DNA from: JAPLUA01 sp964625855
GTDB lineage: Bacteria > Verrucomicrobiota > Verrucomicrobiia > Limisphaerales > UBA8199
DNA length: 64,000 nt
NCBI GenBank assembly: GCA_964625855.1
Contig: CAZVFC010000016.1
Location: 111,041 to 175,040 of the forward strand
Direction: 5' to 3'
Both the position numbers and the translations under genes were made by a program. This document shows, piece by piece, positions 14,800 to 22,944 of this stretch. The notes beneath the pieces were generated by a model. The model did no database searches and had not been told where the DNA came from. It saw nothing but the letters and a program-made list of their open reading frames with translations. Every line of letters starts with the position of its first letter. Position 1 is the stretch's first letter.

Positions 14800-15879
14800 T
14801 CATGTTACCACGCCTGTGGCCTGGAGCAGCCGCATCAGCGCATAGGCAATCAAGCCGGTCGCGGGCAGGGTCATGAACCAGGTCCAGACGATGCTTTCCA
14901 CCAGGTGCCAGCGGATCGCTTTGTGGTTGCGCGCCGCGCCGACGCCCATGATGGAAGTCGAAACGGCATGGGTGGTCGAGACGGGCATCCCCAGCAGCGC
15001 CGTCGTCATGAGCACCGTGGCGGAAGTGGTATCTGCCGCAAAGCCGTTAACCGGCTGAAGCCGGGAGACTTTTCGGCCCAGTGTCTTAATGATTCGCCGG
15101 CCACCGGTCGCGGTGCCCGCCGCCATCGTAAACGCGCAGATGAACTTGACCCAGAGCGGGACCTTGAATTCGGGCGTGTGGAGGAAATGGAGCCATGCAG
15201 GCAGGTGAGCAAGGTCGCCAAGGTTGGTGGCCGAGAAAAGAGCGAGGGCGACAATTCCCATGGTTTTCTGGGCGTCGTTACTCCCGTGGCTGAAGCCCAG
15301 AAAGCCGGCGCTGAAAATCTGGAGCCTGCCGAACACCCGGTTGATGCTCGACGGCCGGCACCGCCAGAGCAGCATATACAACAAGGTCATCCACAGAAAC
15401 CCAATAACGAACCCGAGGACGGGAGAGCTGAACATCGGGATGATGACCTTGTAGAGCAAGCCGCCCCAGGCGTACCAGGGTTTGCCTTCCACCGGCGCCG
15501 ACCAGATGACCACGCTCCAGTTATTGCCGGCCGAGGCGACGGCAGAGCCGACCAGGCCGCCGATCAGTGCGTGGCTGGAGCTGGAGGGCAAGCCGAGCCG
15601 CCAGGTGAGCAGGTTCCAGAGAATCGCCCCCATCAAGCCACAGATCAGCGTCACGCCCGTGACACAATGCGCATCTACCAGTCCCTGTCCCACCGTGGTC
15701 GCCACGGCCGTGCCCGCAAGCGCTCCGGCCAGGTTGGTCACGGCCGCCAGCATAATAGCTTGGGTCGGCGTGAGGACCCTCGTCCCCACCACCGCAGCCA
15801 CCGAATTGGCGGTATCGTGGAAGCCGTTGATGAATTCAAAGGCCAACGCCACCACGATGACCGTCAGCAGCAGCGTCAT
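14800..15879 (-). CDS. pit: PiT-family inorganic phosphate transporter (first copy)
   Basis: 359 aa polytopic membrane protein with PiT signatures FEFINGFHDTANSVAAVVGT, FSHGSNDAQKTMGIV and LLGMPVSTTHAVSTSIMGVG. It starts 6 nt after the stop of the DUF47 gene, so translation is probably coupled. Pit with a DUF47/PhoU-like partner is a common low-affinity phosphate uptake unit; two tandem transporters behind one partner is less common. No strong PHO-like repeat was found before the operon, so this uptake route may be constitutive. Confidence 0.95.
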   Translation of the reverse strand: MTLLLTVIVVALAFEFINGFHDTANSVAAVVGTRVLTPTQAIMLAAVTNLAGALAGTAVATTVGQGLVDAHCVTGVTLICGLMGAILWNLLTWRLGLPSSSSHALIGGLVGSAVASAGNNWSVVIWSAPVEGKPWYAWGGLLYKVIIPMFSSPVLGFVIGFLWMTLLYMLLWRCRPSSINRVFGRLQIFSAGFLGFSHGSNDAQKTMGIVALALFSATNLGDLAHLPAWLHFLHTPEFKVPLWVKFICAFTMAAGTATGGRRIIKTLGRKVSRLQPVNGFAADTTSATVLMTTALLGMPVSTTHAVSTSIMGVGAARNHKAIRWHLVESIVWTWFMTLPATGLIAYALMRLLQATGVVT

Positions 15880-15885
15880 GGCGCC

Positions 15886-16515
15886 TCAAGAATGCTTCAG
15901 GGCGATGTGCGCGATGACATTGCCGGCGTCCCGGCAGCGGTCTATGACTTTTTCCAGAAGCTCGTACAGATCCTTCAAGGCGATGACCTGGACGGCATCG
16001 TGCTTGCCGTCAAACAGTTCCTTGTAGAGCGCCATCATGTGGGTGTCGGCCTCGCTTTCGAGAAACTGGAGCTGGTCGTTGAGCTCCTTGACCTTCTCCA
16101 GGTTCATACCGGTGCGCAGCGACTTGACCAGTTCGAGCACAACGTCCGTCGCCCGTTGCAGCAACTGGATCTGCTTGGAGAAGTCCACGCCCCGCACGTA
16201 TTGCGGCGCCACCCACACGCGGGTGGTGAACTTGTCAATCATCTTGGGGATCTTGTACAGCGCGCTGGACAGTTCCTCGATATCCTCCCGCTCCAGCGCG
16301 GTAATGAAGGTCGTATAGACGGCCTCGCTGATTTGGCTCGTGATCTCCTTGTCCTTCTTGCGCGCGTAGGCGAACTCGTCGAACGCCTGCGGCTGATCCA
16401 GTTTCTTGCTTAACTTAACGAGCGACTGCACGCTGGCGCGCGCCGCCTCGGCGCTGGCTTCCAGCAGGGTGAAGAACTTGTCTTCTTTGCCCAAGAGCTT
16501 CTGAAGTGAGAACAT
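15886..16515 (-). CDS. DUF47 family PhoU-like Pit accessory protein
   Basis: 209 aa, all helical, no membrane segment. DUF47 proteins resemble PhoU and are usually encoded directly before pit, where they modulate the transporter. Visible family features: MFSLQKLLGKEDKFFTLLE at the start, a KIPKMIDKF segment in the first helical repeat, ESEADTHMMALYKELF and LKDLYELLEKVIDRCRDAGN in the second, with the acidic residues that bind metal clusters. First gene of the DUF47-pit-pit operon. Confidence 0.93.
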   Translation of the reverse strand: MFSLQKLLGKEDKFFTLLEASAEAARASVQSLVKLSKKLDQPQAFDEFAYARKKDKEITSQISEAVYTTFITALEREDIEELSSALYKIPKMIDKFTTRVWVAPQYVRGVDFSKQIQLLQRATDVVLELVKSLRTGMNLEKVKELNDQLQFLESEADTHMMALYKELFDGKHDAVQVIALKDLYELLEKVIDRCRDAGNVIAHIALKHS

Positions 16516-16609
16516 AGTCTGATAGTACTACCTGAGCGGGAGGGAAGCGCACGCAAAAAATCCGCGGCCGGGCGAGCGGCAACCACGCTGTCACCTTTGC
16601 CGGGTCGGC

Positions 16610-17383
16610 TCAGGGCTGTGAAAGCACTTCCAGGAGGTAGCGCAGTTCGTCCTGGACCTGGTTGGAGTCACCGACGGTCTGAGCGATCTCGGCTTTGACC
16701 AGCTCGCGGAAGCGCTTGCGCAGCCGGTGGATGGCCACCTTGGCCGCACCCTCCGTCATGCCGAGGCGGCTGGCGGCGGCAGCCTGGGACAGGGAATCCA
16801 TATCGCCCAAGAGCCACGGTTTGAGGGTCTCGAAGTGCTCCCGCTTGCCCGCCTCCGCGAACTCGGCTGCCAGCAGATCAAGGGCATGCGCGACCAGGGT
16901 CAGCCCCCATTGACGGTCGAACACCGTGTCCGGCGCCGGGCCGGCGGGGTCAGGGATCTGCAGTTGAGCCGTGGTGTCTGTGCCCGTGCCGGCTTCGATG
17001 GAGATCGGCGTCTGCCCGCCCCCGCGCTTGGCGGCTTGCGCGTGATCTCGCTGATCGGCCAGAAAGTGCTTCACTGCCCCCAGCAGAAAAGAGCGGAACC
17101 GGCCCCGGCCTGGCTCAACTGTGTCGAGTCCGTGGCGAGTGAGCAAGCTGGCGAAGAACCCCTGGGTCAGGTCGCGCGCGGCCTCCTCGTCGCGCACGGC
17201 GTGACGGATGAATGCAAGCACTGGCGCATAGTAGGACTCGCAGAGCTCACTCAAGGCAGCTTGTGCGGCCGGCGATTCACCGCGGGCCTGCAACACAAGC
17301 GTCCAGCGGGTCGGGGCGAATCCTGCCGGGCGCGGCGTCGAGTCGGCTGATGAGGTCTCCTCGCTCACTCGTCGGTGGGCCAC
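16610..17383 (-). CDS. ECF-type RNA polymerase sigma factor (kinase-linked)
   Basis: 257 aa. Region 2 is visible around YYAPVLAFIRHAVRDEEAARDLTQGFFASLL, and region 4 near residues 180-230 with GDMDSLSQAAAASRLGMTEGAAKVAIHRLRKRFRE split over two helices. It is longer than usual ECF factors because of an N-terminal stretch (AGFAPTRWTLVL) and a spacer between regions, both typical of the planctomycete/verrucomicrobial ECF groups encoded with Ser/Thr kinases. Its start lies 19 nt inside the end of the kinase gene, so translation is probably coupled and phosphorylation by the kinase is a plausible control (inference). No anti-sigma factor is adjacent. Confidence 0.9.
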   Translation of the reverse strand: MAHRRVSEETSSADSTPRPAGFAPTRWTLVLQARGESPAAQAALSELCESYYAPVLAFIRHAVRDEEAARDLTQGFFASLLTRHGLDTVEPGRGRFRSFLLGAVKHFLADQRDHAQAAKRGGGQTPISIEAGTGTDTTAQLQIPDPAGPAPDTVFDRQWGLTLVAHALDLLAAEFAEAGKREHFETLKPWLLGDMDSLSQAAAASRLGMTEGAAKVAIHRLRKRFRELVKAEIAQTVGDSNQVQDELRYLLEVLSQP

Positions 17384-19812
17384 TCTTTGATGGCCTCAAG
17401 CGCCTGCTCTTTCGGCCAGGCGGACCCGTCCCCGGCAACGTAGCCTTTGTCCTCGATCTGGAATGGGTCAGTCCGCACGGGAAGGTATTTCATAGGTTCG
17501 AGGAAGATGCGCAGCTCGATTCCCGAGCGGTCGCGCGCGGGTTGGCCCGCCGAGCTTACGTGATCCGCCAGGCGCAGAATCCCCTGATGCCCTGACTGGA
17601 TCGTCATGCGAGCCGGCGTCTCCACTTCCTGGTAGGGTGGTTCTTTCGGGAAGACTCTCACACGGCCAGCGCGGCCGAAAAGATTAACGGCCCATTGAAC
17701 TCCATTCGTGTTCTGGGTGGAGGCTGCTTCGGTGAGTCTCTGGCCTCCGAGAGCGAAGTTCGCGTCTATGGGGGCATCACCCACCTCGAAGTAGCCGCTT
17801 AGCGAATTTTCCACCTCGGGTACGCCGTCGGCCCAGCGGACAAACAGCACGCGCACAAGATGGCGGGCCGGGAGCAGGCACTTGAAGTGCCAACCCAGCG
17901 AGTCGGGCGTCTTCTTCCCCGCCACCGGCATCGAGTAAAGAACGAACTGCGCTTCAGATTCCGGCTTGAAGGCCGCAGGGGCGGAGCGGAGGCCGCCCGC
18001 GGCCCCCCTACTGGAGCGAGGGGCATACCGGTTCCGGTAGCTCGCCCACATGAGCAGCAGCACCACCGCCAGGGTGAACAGGCCGATGGTCATGTAGGAC
18101 GTGCGGGCCCAGCGCGCCGCCTGCCGGTGATCCGCACCGCCGCCCACGTTGGCTCCGGCGGGTTCCGGCGCGGGAGGGTCGTCACTGGTCACGCGGTCGA
18201 GGGCACCGCGGTCCAGGGCGCCGTTGGCCCGGAGGAACGTCCCGGTGGCGTAGGCCAATCCCATCGCCAGAAGGACGATGAACATGAAGCACGCGATCCA
18301 AATCGGCCCCTGGATCATGAGCGCCTCCAGCACCCAGGTGCCGATGCCGAACAGCAGGCAGCCCAGTATCAGCGGGAGCACCGCGCGGTTCCAGGCCGGC
18401 TCGGCGCTGACGGAGATGGACGCAGTGTCCGACGCGCGCGGCGTCGCGCCAGTGCAGTGGCGGACGGCCTGGCGCACCTGCTCGAACCACCGGCCCACGC
18501 CGTCGTTGATGTCGCCCGCGCTTGAGGCACCCCGTTCCACGGGCGTCAAATGCACCGTCTGCAACTGGCCCTCGCGGCGGAAGGTCACCGAGAGGAAGTT
18601 AATGCGCGCATATTTCATCACCCAGGGCGTCGTCCACATTTGGAATTGGCCGACGCTGAGGTCTTCGATGTCCTTGAGCGGGATGGTGATGGTGCTGCGC
18701 CAGGTGTTGGTGAACGTCAGAGCCTCTGCGTCAAGCGCCAACTCGCCCCGGCACGTGAAGACGCGGGTGGCGGCACCGGGGAAGCAGTCGCGCATGCGGG
18801 CCGGGGTGTTGAAGTAGCAGGTGGCATGGAGGGCGGAGGCCTGGGGGGCAGGGGGCGGCGCAGTGGCCGGCTGCTGCCCCGTGATGGCCTCGACGCTGGT
18901 CTTGACTTCGGTGGCGCTGCGGAAGCGCTTTTCCCGCTCCTTCTCCAGCGCATGGAAGACCACGTCATCCACACGCGGGTCAACGGTGGCCTTGGCTGAG
19001 GGCGGGGCGAAGCGGCCGATGGGGAGTTCGCCCGTGAGCATTTCGTAAAACACCACTCCCAGCGAGTAGATGTCCGCGCGCTGGTCCAAGTCCTGCGGGT
19101 GCTCCAGTTGTTCGGGCGCCATGTAGTGGGGCGTGCCGACGGTCTGGCCGCTGGCTGTCAGCGTGACTTTCTCCCGCGCCTCGCCCACGAGCTTGGCGAT
19201 GCCGAAGTCGGCGATCTTCAACCGCCCCCGCGTGTCGAGCAGGATGTTCTCCGGCTTGATGTCCCGGTGCAGGATGCCTTCGTCATGGGCGAACTGGAGC
19301 GCTTCGCATATCTTCGGCACGAGCATCATCGCCTGCTGCGGAGTGAATCGGCCCGCTTGCATGGCCTGGCGCAGGTTCACTCCGTCCACGAACTCCATCA
19401 ACAGGTAGAAGAAGCCGGCGGACTGGCCGAAGTCATGGACGGTGACGATATTCGGATGGTTCAGGCGCGCCAGCACACGGGCCTCGCGGTTAAAGCGCTC
19501 GGCAAACGTTGCATCGGCGGCCAGCGACTGCGGCAGGAGCTTGAGGGCGACGAGGCGATCCAGCCGCGGCTGTCGGGCCTTGTACACCACCCCCATTCCG
19601 CCCTGGCCAATCAGGTGCAGTATCTCCAGTTGGGGAAAGGCGGCGGCGACCGTCTGCAAGGGCGGCGGCGGGTTGCTGTCCGCAGGCTGTCCGGCTTCAG
19701 TCGGCGTGGAAACCGCGGCCAGCAGGCATTTCGGGCATAGCCCTTGCGGCGCATTGGCCGGCAGCGGCGCCTGGCACTTAGGACAACGATTTGTGATTGG
19801 CTCAGTATTCAT
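17365..19812 (-). CDS. Membrane Ser/Thr protein kinase with N-terminal zinc ribbon
   Basis: 815 aa from the ATG at 19812 (MNTEPITNRCPKC), preceded by AGGAAA; an upstream in-frame start at 19941 adds residues without similarity. A zinc ribbon (Cys10, 13, 26, 29) leads into a Hanks-type kinase domain (about 60-330): GQGGMGVVYKA (69-79), Lys91, HRDIKPENIL (182-191), ADFG (201-204), GTPHYMAPEQ. A PH-like segment with NTWRSTITIPLKDIEDL follows, then two or three membrane segments (about 480-620) and a beta-rich C-terminal domain, probably outside the cytoplasm. It should sense an external or envelope signal and act through the overlapping ECF sigma gene. Confidence 0.93.
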   Translation of the reverse strand: MNTEPITNRCPKCQAPLPANAPQGLCPKCLLAAVSTPTEAGQPADSNPPPPLQTVAAAFPQLEILHLIGQGGMGVVYKARQPRLDRLVALKLLPQSLAADATFAERFNREARVLARLNHPNIVTVHDFGQSAGFFYLLMEFVDGVNLRQAMQAGRFTPQQAMMLVPKICEALQFAHDEGILHRDIKPENILLDTRGRLKIADFGIAKLVGEAREKVTLTASGQTVGTPHYMAPEQLEHPQDLDQRADIYSLGVVFYEMLTGELPIGRFAPPSAKATVDPRVDDVVFHALEKEREKRFRSATEVKTSVEAITGQQPATAPPPAPQASALHATCYFNTPARMRDCFPGAATRVFTCRGELALDAEALTFTNTWRSTITIPLKDIEDLSVGQFQMWTTPWVMKYARINFLSVTFRREGQLQTVHLTPVERGASSAGDINDGVGRWFEQVRQAVRHCTGATPRASDTASISVSAEPAWNRAVLPLILGCLLFGIGTWVLEALMIQGPIWIACFMFIVLLAMGLAYATGTFLRANGALDRGALDRVTSDDPPAPEPAGANVGGGADHRQAARWARTSYMTIGLFTLAVVLLLMWASYRNRYAPRSSRGAAGGLRSAPAAFKPESEAQFVLYSMPVAGKKTPDSLGWHFKCLLPARHLVRVLFVRWADGVPEVENSLSGYFEVGDAPIDANFALGGQRLTEAASTQNTNGVQWAVNLFGRAGRVRVFPKEPPYQEVETPARMTIQSGHQGILRLADHVSSAGQPARDRSGIELRIFLEPMKYLPVRTDPFQIEDKGYVAGDGSAWPKEQALEAIKEWPTDE

Positions 19813-19966
19813 GCTGCCGGTTTCCTGAGGAATCCGCCCGCCCAGGTTACACCAATTCCTGAGATTATTGCGATAGCTAAAGCCGAGCAGCCCCGGCTCG
19901 AGCACAAGCGCGCGTGAGCGGAGACAAAAAGATGGGGGCAAAAAGATGAAGGCCGGATCAATGCCT

Positions 19967-20746
19967 CTATATTCTTGCCCCCATATTCTTGTCTAAAATC
20001 ACTCCGGGTTCCCACTTCTCCGCATGGGCCGGACCCCGGCCTTCCAACAAGTCCACAAACGCCAGCAGTGCCTTGCGAGCATCTCCGAGCGGATAGTAAA
20101 AGGCCTCCCAGTTATCGCTATCCTCGCCGTCGTGATTCGGGATCACCCACTCGAAGTGCACCGCCTCCTGCAATTCCTGGAAGGCGCTGCCGGCGCGCCG
20201 CTCGATGTTCTCCAGGTCCTTCGCTGACAACTCCCCCTTCTGCCGGCGCGTGCGCCGCAACAGTTTCCGCCGCATCACATCCGTAATCAACTCCGGCAGG
20301 GCCAGACCCCTGGCCGGATCTCTGAGGAACAGGATTTCCTCGCGTGACAGCGGCGAAAGGAACACGCTCAGCCGCCGCACCCGGGCCAGGGCCGGATGCG
20401 TCTGAAGCAGGCGCGCCACGAATGGATTGCCCTCGAAAAGCGCGTCGCCCCGCTCCAACAAAGCCTCCAGCTCCGGCAAATCCAGTGCCTGCAGATCGCC
20501 GCGCACGTCGAGCACGGCAAACCGCGGCTGCGAACGCAACGCCTCGATATCCGCCCGCGCACGGAAGTAGTAGTCCACGCCGTCCGCCTCGCCGGGGCGC
20601 GGCGCGCGGCTATTGAAGAGCACCAGTTTCCGCAGCCGCCCGCGCAGCGCCGGATAGAACCGCGCCAGGGCGCGGTCGAGCGGGCTCTTACCGGCGCACG
20701 AAGGGCCGGACAAAATCACCAGGCGTCCTGCAGGCGAGGTGGTCAT
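19967..20746 (-). CDS. Guanylate-kinase-like P-loop protein
   Basis: 259 aa. P-loop ILSGPSCAGKS near the N-terminus and SRAPRPGEADGVDYYFR, matching the guanylate kinase GMP-binding motif (R..R.GE..G.DY.F). The rest resembles the kinase core less well and the protein is about 60 residues longer than Gmk, with an Arg-rich LID-like part (DVMRRKLLRRTRRQKG). It may phosphorylate a nucleotide or another small molecule; GMP kinase activity is not certain. The start overlaps the CHAD gene stop by 4 nt (20743-20746), making it the last gene of the HAD, M50, CHAD operon. Confidence 0.8.
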   Translation of the reverse strand: MTTSPAGRLVILSGPSCAGKSPLDRALARFYPALRGRLRKLVLFNSRAPRPGEADGVDYYFRARADIEALRSQPRFAVLDVRGDLQALDLPELEALLERGDALFEGNPFVARLLQTHPALARVRRLSVFLSPLSREEILFLRDPARGLALPELITDVMRRKLLRRTRRQKGELSAKDLENIERRAGSAFQELQEAVHFEWVIPNHDGEDSDNWEAFYYPLGDARKALLAFVDLLEGRGPAHAEKWEPGVILDKNMGARI

Positions 20747-21669
20747 GCGGCGCTCCGTGTTGGAGTTGGCTCACCCGCCGACATCAGCCTGACCGGCGGC
20801 CAGAACTCCAATAAACAGTCGGCGGACCGAAGAAAGCTCCGCAGCGCGCGGATACGCCGCCGCCGCAAATAGCGGCCGAAGGGCCTCAGCAACGCCTCGG
20901 CTTCCGGATGCTCCTGAAGGAACCGGGCGACGCACACCTGGAGCACCTCCAGATCCTGAATGATGCCCATCTTCCGTTGGTAATACGCCAAGGCGCGGAG
21001 CTGTCGTTTGCTCAGCCCCGTGAGGCCGGGCGACAAAGACTCGACCATATAGCGGAACTTCTTGAAGGCCACGCGGGTTCGGTGAATGGTCCGCAGATCG
21101 GCCGGATCAATTGCCTGTCGCCGCTCGACCACGTCCGCAAAAGCCCTGGCGGTCGCTCTCAGAATGGCGACGGTGAATCGGCGTTGGTCCCGCAAACCCC
21201 GAGACGGGCTGCGCAAATCGCGCATGATCGCGCGCACCCACTTTTCAAGCTTCCGGGTCTTGAAGCCGCGCACCTGCTTGGCGGCTGACTTCTCCAGACG
21301 CCGTTCCCGGCGCTGCGACCAGTCGCGGACAACTGTCAGTCCCGGAAAATGCGCCGTTCCGCCGGAGATGGCAGCGAGCTGTACGTGAGTGTCACGCAGC
21401 TCGCCTAACGCGGCTGAGCGGCGCTTGAGAATCCGGCGCGCCTTCTCGATCGGGGCGCTGCGGACAACACAGCTTAGCAGCACAAGCTGCGCCATGAGTC
21501 GCCGGGCTGCCACCCGCAGTTCGTGGACCCCTTCCTCCGAGAAGTCCTTCTGGCATCGTCGCAACTCCTCACGATAGGACCGCCAGCGCGTCTCCAACGC
21601 TTCGGCCAGGCAGCGCCCGGTTTCGAGCCCGCGGGCTGCGCGCAGGTTTCGGGACCGGTCGGGGTTCAT
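20743..21669 (-). CDS. CHAD domain protein
   Basis: 308 aa, helical and strongly basic. CHAD domains have conserved His and many Lys/Arg and bind polyphosphate. Both internal repeats are visible: EGVHELRVAARRLMAQLVLL near residue 47 and RTIHRTRVAFKKFRYMVESL near residue 195. No CYTH or triphosphatase domain is attached. It sits in a tight operon (4-nt overlaps at both ends) between a truncated M50 protease and a guanylate-kinase-like gene, a few kb from the phosphate region; a link to polyphosphate is plausible. Confidence 0.92.
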   Translation of the reverse strand: MNPDRSRNLRAARGLETGRCLAEALETRWRSYREELRRCQKDFSEEGVHELRVAARRLMAQLVLLSCVVRSAPIEKARRILKRRSAALGELRDTHVQLAAISGGTAHFPGLTVVRDWSQRRERRLEKSAAKQVRGFKTRKLEKWVRAIMRDLRSPSRGLRDQRRFTVAILRATARAFADVVERRQAIDPADLRTIHRTRVAFKKFRYMVESLSPGLTGLSKRQLRALAYYQRKMGIIQDLEVLQVCVARFLQEHPEAEALLRPFGRYLRRRRIRALRSFLRSADCLLEFWPPVRLMSAGEPTPTRSAA

Positions 21670-21983
21670 TGGAAGCCAAACCAGCCGGCGATGATCCTGA
21701 AAGAGGTTCGGGTCAGAACGCCGAGCGTCTTCTGAACAAAAGGAATCTGGAGCGCCAGAATCAGGATGAGTATGCCGTAGCGCGCGATTTGGTGATAGGT
21801 TTCGTAGCTCATCCCGAGCAGATCCATGTGCACCAGCGGGTTGAGCGAAACACGCCCCTGCGCGCGGGCCGTGTCATCCCCACACTTCCACGCCATCCAG
21901 GCATGCCCGAACTCGTGGAACGTGAGCAGCACGATCAACCCCAGGTAGAGGATCAAGCCGTTGATGAGCAGTCTCGGGTCCAT
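21666..21983 (-). CDS. Truncated site-2-protease (M50) membrane peptidase with internal deletion
   Basis: 105 aa from ATG 21983 (MDPRLLINGLILYLGL); an upstream start at 22040 is possible but not family-like. The first half is a normal M50 start with zinc motif FHEFGHAWMAWKCGDDTA and GRVSLNPLVHMDLLG. Directly after it comes GMSYETYHQIARYGILIL, which resembles the very C-terminal helix of the family. The usual middle of roughly 100 residues, including the NPxxDG motif with the third zinc ligand, is absent, while the frame is kept. The product is unlikely to be an active protease. Overlaps the CHAD gene by 4 nt. Confidence 0.75.
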   Translation of the reverse strand: MDPRLLINGLILYLGLIVLLTFHEFGHAWMAWKCGDDTARAQGRVSLNPLVHMDLLGMSYETYHQIARYGILILILALQIPFVQKTLGVLTRTSFRIIAGWFGFQ

Positions 21984-22036
21984 TCGCCCCCAACCTAACA
22001 AAATGCACCGACGGGGAGTAAGGAAAAACCGGGCAC

Positions 22037-22894
22037 TCACCCGCCTGCGTGGCAGGCGATCCCTCCACCTTCAGACCCGCTCGCCAGGCAGAATCGTTCG
22101 AGAGCGGCGGCAACACCGTCCTCCTCCAGCGGCGGCGCCACCCAATCGGCGGCGGCTTTGGCCGCAGGCGAAGCGTTGCCCATCGCGACGCCGACCCCCG
22201 CCCACTGGATCATCGGCACATCCGCGTCGCTGTCGCCGATGGCCAGGACCTCGTGCTGGGCGATCCCGAGGTGGAGCGCCAGCCAGGCAAGGCCGTGCTC
22301 CTTGTTTACACCCCGGGGAAGGCCCTCGACGAGCTGAGGGTGTGAAGGCACAATCGTCACCTCGCCATCCAGCGCCGCCTCCATCTCGTCCATCACGCGC
22401 CCGCGATCTTCCGGCGCGGCCAGCGTGACGATGAACTTGTGCGGCGGCTCGGGCATATCCTCGAGAAGGTTGCCAACCCGGCCCCAGCGGGTATAGCGCA
22501 TTAACTCGAAGAGGATCGGCGGGTGATCGGACCGGGCTGGCAGGAAGGCCTGGTCGAAGCCCTCGAAGTGAAGATTCCAGCCGTACCGTTCGGCGGCCTG
22601 CACGATGCGCGGAAGCAGTTCCAGCCTCAGTCGCACATCATGTAACACTCGGTCCCGCTGGTGATCGTAAACGCAGCCGCCCTGCGCACAGACAATCGGC
22701 CGAGTTACACCTAAATCACGCGCGAACCTGGAAGCCAGCTTCGGATCGCGGCCCGTCGCGAGGGTCACCGTCCTGCCCAGCTTCATGACCTGCCCAATCA
22801 CGGTCTGAACCCTGGGACGAGCCACCATGTCCAGGCCGAACACAGTTTGGTCCAGGTCGAGCGCGACGAGCCGAATTGAATTGCCAACAGCCAT
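22037..22894 (-). CDS. Cof-type HAD-superfamily hydrolase
   Basis: 285 aa from ATG 22894 (MAVGNSIRLVALDLDQTVFG). Motif I is DLDQT, where the family normally has DLDGT; motif II is TLATGRD; motif III/IV is IGDSDADVPMI with EHGLAWLALHLGI before it. The cap sequence in the middle is of type IIB (Cof). These cytoplasmic enzymes dephosphorylate sugar phosphates or nucleotides, often with broad specificity. First gene of the operon leading into the M50, CHAD and guanylate-kinase-like genes. Confidence 0.9.
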   Translation of the reverse strand: MAVGNSIRLVALDLDQTVFGLDMVARPRVQTVIGQVMKLGRTVTLATGRDPKLASRFARDLGVTRPIVCAQGGCVYDHQRDRVLHDVRLRLELLPRIVQAAERYGWNLHFEGFDQAFLPARSDHPPILFELMRYTRWGRVGNLLEDMPEPPHKFIVTLAAPEDRGRVMDEMEAALDGEVTIVPSHPQLVEGLPRGVNKEHGLAWLALHLGIAQHEVLAIGDSDADVPMIQWAGVGVAMGNASPAAKAAADWVAPPLEEDGVAAALERFCLASGSEGGGIACHAGG

Positions 22895-22944
22895 AGTGGT
22901 ACAGGGTAGCTGACGGCCGCAAATCGGCAATCGCACGCTATGCT

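Noticed and set aside
16560..16609. PHO-like repeat before the DUF47-pit-pit operon (minus strand GTGAC/GTTGC 11 bp apart)
   Set aside because: Both halves deviate from GTMAC; too weak to list as a site.
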